7,807 nucleotides of DNA from an uncultured Clostridia bacterium (GTDB taxonomy: Bacteria > Bacillota > Clostridia > Christensenellales > CAG-314): the NCBI GenBank assembly GCA_934177025.1, contig CAKPPA010000046.1, forward strand, positions 1 to 7,807, written 5' to 3'. Below are positions 5,209-7,807 of this stretch, one piece after another. The notes under the pieces were generated by a model. The model had not been told where the DNA came from and ran no database searches. It saw only the letters and a list, made by a program, of their open reading frames with translations. Position numbers and translations under genes: made by a program. Each line of letters opens with the position of its first letter. Position 1 is the first letter of the stretch.

Positions 5209-6405
5209 ATGAAAGAGATGAGTGCAAAGGAAAAACAAAATTTCATTCGAATCCTGGTGGCGTTGGCGTTGTTTGCGGCATTGTTCGCGGCGGATAAAAT
5301 CGTCGGGCTAAGCCGTGTGTTCGACGGTGCGTGGACGTGGATTTTTCCGCTTTTGCTGTATTTAACGGTGTATCTTATCATCGGGTACGACGTTTTGTAC
5401 CGTGCGGGGCGCAACATTTTGCGTGGGCAGGTGTTTGACGAAAACTTTTTGATGTGCTTTGCGACGTTGGGTGCGTTTGCGCTTGCGATTTACCGCGGGG
5501 TAACGGGGCAACCCATCGAAGGGTTTGACGAGGCGTGCGCCGTGTTGCTGTTTTATCAGGTAGGGGAATTTTTTCAATCCTACGCAACGGGCAAATCCCG
5601 CCGTTCCATTACTGCACTGATGGACATCCGTCCGGATTACGCCAATTTGGTGGGAAACGGCACGTCGACACGCGTGGAGCCGGAGCGGGTGAGTGTAAAT
5701 GACATCATTTTGATAAATCCCGGGGAAAAAATTCCGTTGGACGGCGTTGTCGTCAAAGGCAATTCCTCGGTGGATGCCAAAGCCTTGACGGGCGAATCCC
5801 TCCCGCAGGAAGTCGGCGAAGGAAGCGAAGTCCTTAGCGGTTGCGTCAATTTAACGGGGCAGTTGGAAGTGCGCGTAACAAAGGAATTTTACGATTCCAC
5901 GGTTTCCAAAATTTTGGAACTTGTGGAAAACGCCTCGGATCAAAAATCGCAGGCGGAAAACTTTATTACGAAATTTGCAAAATACTACGCCGATCGTGGT
6001 CGTTTCGGCAGTGTTGTTGGCGGTAATTCCGGGGTTACTTACGGGCAATTGGTCAGTTTGGGTGTACCGTGCCCTGAGTTTTTTGGTCGTATCCTGCCCG
6101 TGTGCGTTGGTGATTTCCATTCCGCTCTCCTTCTTTGCGGGGATCGGTGCGGCATCGCGCTACGGTATTCTCGTCAAAGGGTCGAACTATTTGGAAAAAT
6201 TCCGTCAGGCGAACGTGTTTGTGTTCGACAAAACGGGCACGCTTACCAAAGGCAATTTTGCGGTAACAAAAATCTATCCCGAAAGCGATGCGGAGGAAGT
6301 TTTGCGCCTTGCCGCCATTGCGGAGCAGGACTCCAACCATCCGATCGCCCGTTCCGTTGTGGAAAAATACGGCAAGCCGATCGAACGCGGGTTTACGCTT
6401 CATAA
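5209..6405 (+). CDS. P1B-2 ATPase, N-terminal fragment (membrane segments and actuator domain)
   Basis: As read, this frame gives 398 residues, of which only the first ~260 are authentic pump. They contain hydrophobic segments around residues 11-29 and 44-66 (NFIRILVALALFAALFAAD; IFPLLLYLTVYLIIGY), a second pair around FLMCFATLGAFALAIY and EACAVLLFYQVGEFFQSYA, and then the actuator domain with NPGEKIPLDG and the phosphatase loop TGES (bases 5788-5799), ending at NFITKFAKYY. From base 5989 the translation (ADRGRFGSVVGG onward) is out of frame, rich in Arg, Gly and Cys, and unrelated to the family, until the stop at 6403-6405. Expressed alone it would be an inactive truncated membrane protein. 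Confidence 0.75.
   Translation: MKEMSAKEKQNFIRILVALALFAALFAADKIVGLSRVFDGAWTWIFPLLLYLTVYLIIGYDVLYRAGRNILRGQVFDENFLMCFATLGAFALAIYRGVTGQPIEGFDEACAVLLFYQVGEFFQSYATGKSRRSITALMDIRPDYANLVGNGTSTRVEPERVSVNDIILINPGEKIPLDGVVVKGNSSVDAKALTGESLPQEVGEGSEVLSGCVNLTGQLEVRVTKEFYDSTVSKILELVENASDQKSQAENFITKFAKYYADRGRFGSVVGGNSGVTYGQLVSLGVPCPEFFGRILPVCVGDFHSALLLCGDRCGIALRYSRQRVELFGKIPSGERVCVRQNGHAYQRQFCGNKNLSRKRCGGSFAPCRHCGAGLQPSDRPFRCGKIRQADRTRVYAS
5980..5992 (+). other. Frameshift site in the ATPase gene
   Basis: Here the frame reads Lys-Tyr-Tyr (5980-5988) and then Ala-Asp. The expected Thr-Pro codons, ACG CCG, are present at 5987-5992 but overlap the second Tyr codon by two bases. Loss of one AC from an ancestral TACTACACGCCG gives exactly this sequence, so a 2-base deletion in a short AC-rich run is the simplest explanation. 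An inserted single T (Lys-Tyr-Thr-Pro) is the alternative. Confidence 0.75.
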
Positions 6406-7120
6406 CGAAGCAGGCGAGGGCGTTGTTGCCGTCAACGGCACGCGGGAAATTTTGTGCGGAAACGCCAAACTGATGAAAGCGCACGGCATCGAGTTTACGG
6501 AAGCGGCGGAAGCAGGAACGGTGGTGTACGTGGCGGAAAACGGCTTGTTCCGCGGTTTCCTTTTGATTTCCGACGAAATCAAGCCGGAAGCAAAACAAGT
6601 GATTGCGGAACTAAACGGAATGCACGGCCGCACGGTAATGTTAACGGGCGACAACCCGTCCATTGCGTCGCAGGTAGCGGCGGCAACAGGCGTAACGGAG
6701 TTTCGCGCCTCCTTGCTCCCGCAGGAAAAAGTGCAGGAAGTGGAGTCGCTCCTTACGCAAAAGCAATCGAACGACGTCGTTTGTTTTGTGGGGGACGGCA
6801 TCAACGATGCGCCGGTGCTCATGCGGTCGGATATCGGCATTGCCATGGGAGGCATCGGGAGCGATGCGGCAATCGAAGCGGCGGACATTGTGTTGATGCA
6901 GGACGATTTAAAAGGTTTAACGCTTGCAAAACGCATTGCAAAACGCACGATGAGCATTGTGCGGCAAAACATCGTGTTTTCGCTGGCGGTAAAGGGTGTG
7001 ATTTTAATTTTGTCGGCATTCGGCATTACGAACATGTGGTTTGCCGTGTTTGGGGATGTCGGCGTGGCAGTGCTTGCGATTTTAAACGCCATGCGCGTCA
7101 ACACCAAGTACGACGCGTAG
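5987..7120 (+). CDS. P1B-2 ATPase, C-terminal fragment (CPC, phosphorylation and nucleotide domains)
   Basis: The continuation in the next frame begins TPIVVVSAVLLAVIPGLL and carries the pump's core: the transmembrane metal site CPC (6095-6103, in VVSCPCALVIS), the phosphorylation motif DKTGTLT with the aspartate at 6227-6229, the HP motif (6338-6343, in SNHPIA), and GDGINDAP (6791-6814). The last two membrane segments contain NIVFSLAVKG and GDVGVAVLAILNAMR; the TM7 lysine and TM8 DxG pattern is the mark of the zinc/cadmium/lead subgroup, in agreement with the SmtB-like sensor. The frame stays open upstream to a TTG at 5921, but that part is out-of-frame sequence over the actuator domain. I see no good ribosome binding site for independent translation, so 5987 marks the homology limit rather than a start codon. 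Confidence 0.75.
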   Translation, partial: TPIVVVSAVLLAVIPGLLTGNWSVWVYRALSFLVVSCPCALVISIPLSFFAGIGAASRYGILVKGSNYLEKFRQANVFVFDKTGTLTKGNFAVTKIYPESDAEEVLRLAAIAEQDSNHPIARSVVEKYGKPIERGFTLHNEAGEGVVAVNGTREILCGNAKLMKAHGIEFTEAAEAGTVVYVAENGLFRGFLLISDEIKPEAKQVIAELNGMHGRTVMLTGDNPSIASQVAAATGVTEFRASLLPQEKVQEVESLLTQKQSNDVVCFVGDGINDAPVLMRSDIGIAMGGIGSDAAIEAADIVLMQDDLKGLTLAKRIAKRTMSIVRQNIVFSLAVKGVILILSAFGITNMWFAVFGDVGVAVLAILNAMRVNTKYDA

Positions 7121-7238
7121 CGTTTTCGTTCCGAAAGGCTCTTTGTGTGCGCCGAGTGGCTTGGCTTTCGGCAAAGCCTCCCTCCTTGCGACACTTTCCT
7201 TTCCGTATCAGGCGTGCTTTTAAAAAACAAAAATTTTT
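7121..7238 (+). other. Intergenic segment with nested inverted repeats, no gene seen
   Basis: GGCTTT (7163-7168) pairs with AAAGCC (7173-7178) around CGGC. The same CTTTCGG (7165-7171) can instead pair with CCGAAAG (7131-7137), giving two exclusive folds. The segment is more GC-rich than the A-rich stretch after it. No open frame here resembles a gene. It might be a dispersed intergenic palindromic element, which needs other copies in the genome to be shown. Confidence 0.35.
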
Positions 7239-7274
7239 CGAACCGTGTAAAACAGGCGCACGGTTCGTTTTTTT
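7239..7274 (+). terminator. Rho-independent terminator after the ATPase gene
   Basis: A perfect 9-bp stem, CGAACCGTG (7239-7247) with CACGGTTCG (7259-7267), an 11-base loop, and seven T (7268-7274). Confidence 0.9.
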
Positions 7275-7513
7275 ATGCGGAAAGGGATGAAAAAAACTAA
7301 AAAAGGGGATGGAAAACAGCCCGAAAAAAGAGGTTTAAAACAGCCCGAAGCAACAAAAAGCGAAAGCGGTTTTCCGAGGAAAAGGCGTTGGGTGAGTCCT
7401 CAAAAAAAGCAAAAAATGCAAGGTTTTTACGCAAAATACGGTAAAAAGGGGCAAAAAGTGCAAAAAAACGAAATTTTTTACAAAAAATTTACACAGTTTT
7501 CGAAAAGCCCGCA
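7275..7513 (+). other. A-rich intergenic region with a short direct repeat
   Basis: This purine-rich stretch lies between the ATPase terminator and the lipoprotein promoter. AAAACAGCCCGAA occurs twice, at 7313-7325 and 7337-7349, a 24-base period. An 80-codon frame (7275-7517) is open, but it starts at the terminator's T-tract without a ribosome binding site and encodes a lysine-rich, low-complexity product, so I do not call it a gene. Confidence 0.5.
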
Positions 7514-7542
7514 TTGACCTTGCGAAATCGCGAGAATATAAT
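7514..7542 (+). promoter_or_regulatory. Sigma-A promoter of the lipoprotein gene
   Basis: TTGACC (7514-7519), a 17-base spacer and a perfect TATAAT (7537-7542). The predicted start is near 7549, leaving a leader of only about 20 bases. An AAAGGAG (7549-7555) sits at its very 5' end, 14 bases before the ATG, and a nearer AGGG (7562-7565) is the probable ribosome binding site. Confidence 0.85.
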
Positions 7543-7569
7543 AAAAGAAAAGGAGTTTAGCAGGGCGAT

Positions 7570-7807
7570 ATGAAAAAGATTCGTAAATTAATGGTGCTAG
7601 CCATGTTGATGGGAATCCTTTTGTGTTGCGGGTTGGCGGCATGTATGCCGACACACCAACATACTTATGCTACCACGTTAAGTTACGACGAAACCCACCA
7701 TTTTTATAAGGCAACTTGCGGACATGACGTCGTAAAGGACAAGGAAGCGCATCGTTTCGGTGCCGGCGTTCCGGACGGCAAAGGCAACGTGGTGTACACG
7801 TGTAGCG
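7570..7807 (+). CDS. Secreted lipoprotein with a His/Cys-rich module (3' partial)
   Basis: The first 79 codons are visible; the gene runs off the window. A basic N-terminus (MKKIRK) and a hydrophobic core lead to the lipobox LAAC with Cys25 as the lipidation site, so the mature protein should be anchored on the outer face of the membrane. The exposed part begins with a His-rich segment (HQH at 29-31, HH at 43-44, CGH at 50-52, H61) in the pattern of DETHHFYKATCGHDVV and AHRFG, followed by NVVYTC, which looks like the start of a second Cys-containing turn. Such modules are common in surface proteins of Clostridia; their function is not known to me, though the Cys and His spacing suggests metal binding. 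The neighbouring zinc locus fits this but proves nothing, since a terminator and a separate promoter divide them. No specific gene name can be given. Confidence 0.8.
   Translation, partial: MKKIRKLMVLAMLMGILLCCGLAACMPTHQHTYATTLSYDETHHFYKATCGHDVVKDKEAHRFGAGVPDGKGNVVYTCS

Larger units (their letters stand above)
5209..7120 (+). pseudogene. Zinc/cadmium-type P1B-2 ATPase gene, interrupted by one frameshift
   Basis: A metal-exporting P-type ATPase of the ZntA/CadA group; by family it pumps Zn(II), Cd(II) or Pb(II) out of the cytosol using ATP. Homology runs in one frame from 5209 to about 5988 (260 codons) and resumes without a gap in the next frame from about 5987 to 7117 (377 codons), about 637 residues together, normal for a pump without a fused HMA domain. 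The break falls in the family's YYTP segment. All catalytic motifs are present across the two halves, and there is no other stop or frame change, so the lesion is recent or a sequence error. The start ATG follows GGAGG (5197-5201). The gene is last in the metal locus and ends before a terminator at 7239. Treating it as a pseudogene is provisional; it may be intact in the organism. Confidence 0.85.

Noticed and set aside
5921..5986. TTG at 5921 as the start of a separate C-terminal ATPase gene
   Set aside because: The codons from 5921 to 5986 in that frame are the out-of-frame reading of the conserved actuator domain and encode an Arg-rich peptide unlike the family; no ribosome binding site was seen.
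6400..7230. Minus-strand open frame of 276 codons over the ATPase
   Set aside because: Antisense to the conserved nucleotide-binding domain of the pump; no family features and no ribosome binding site seen.
7275..7517. 80-codon lysine-rich frame
   Set aside because: It begins at the end of a terminator, has no ribosome binding site, no preceding promoter, and a low-complexity product that follows from the A-rich composition; its end overlaps the lipoprotein promoter.

Overview
The window looks like chromosomal DNA of a Gram-positive-type bacterium in the Bacillota, probably an uncultured Clostridia-like lineage. The clues are the rpsF-ssb-rpsR operon, a DUF951 (YyzM-type) gene near it, strong purine-rich ribosome binding sites, near-consensus sigma-A promoters with 17-base spacers, Rho-independent terminators after most units, and a His/Cys-rich lipoprotein of a kind common in Clostridia. 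All genes are on the + strand. Placement below phylum is inference.

Layout. (1) 1-617: the 3' part of a TrkA/KtrA-type potassium-channel regulator whose start lies outside the window. (2) 642-1775: an extended -10 promoter, a leader hairpin, then rpsF (bS6), ssb and rpsR (bS18, zinc-binding form), closed by a strong terminator. (3) 1842-4315: a near-consensus promoter, a leader made almost wholly of three tandem 17-base repeats, a 557-residue alpha/beta-hydrolase-fold protein that seems to have lost its catalytic triad, a DUF951 zinc-ribbon-like protein, and a type I signal peptidase. The three genes touch or overlap and end at one terminator. (4) 4453-7274: a zinc-type metal resistance locus. 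It holds an SmtB/CzrA-type ArsR repressor with a complete alpha-5 metal site, a stand-alone HMA metal-binding protein, and a P1B-2 (ZntA/CadA-like) ATPase broken by one frameshift near 5986. Two sites of the same form, TTGAA-N6-TTCAA, lie at the two promoters of this locus and are the likely operators of the repressor. (5) 7275-7807: an A-rich stretch without a convincing gene, then a strong promoter and the first 79 codons of a secreted lipoprotein.

How the genes fit together: the metal locus is a self-contained circuit. Zn(II)/Cd(II)-type ions should release the repressor, freeing its own promoter and the separate promoter of the HMA-ATPase pair, and the pump would then export the metal. 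The frameshift would disable that pump unless it is a sequence error or is bypassed. The most unusual items are the tandem-repeat leader, the apparent pseudo-esterase behind it, and the frameshifted pump. I saw no CRISPR array, tRNA, rRNA, transposase or phage gene.
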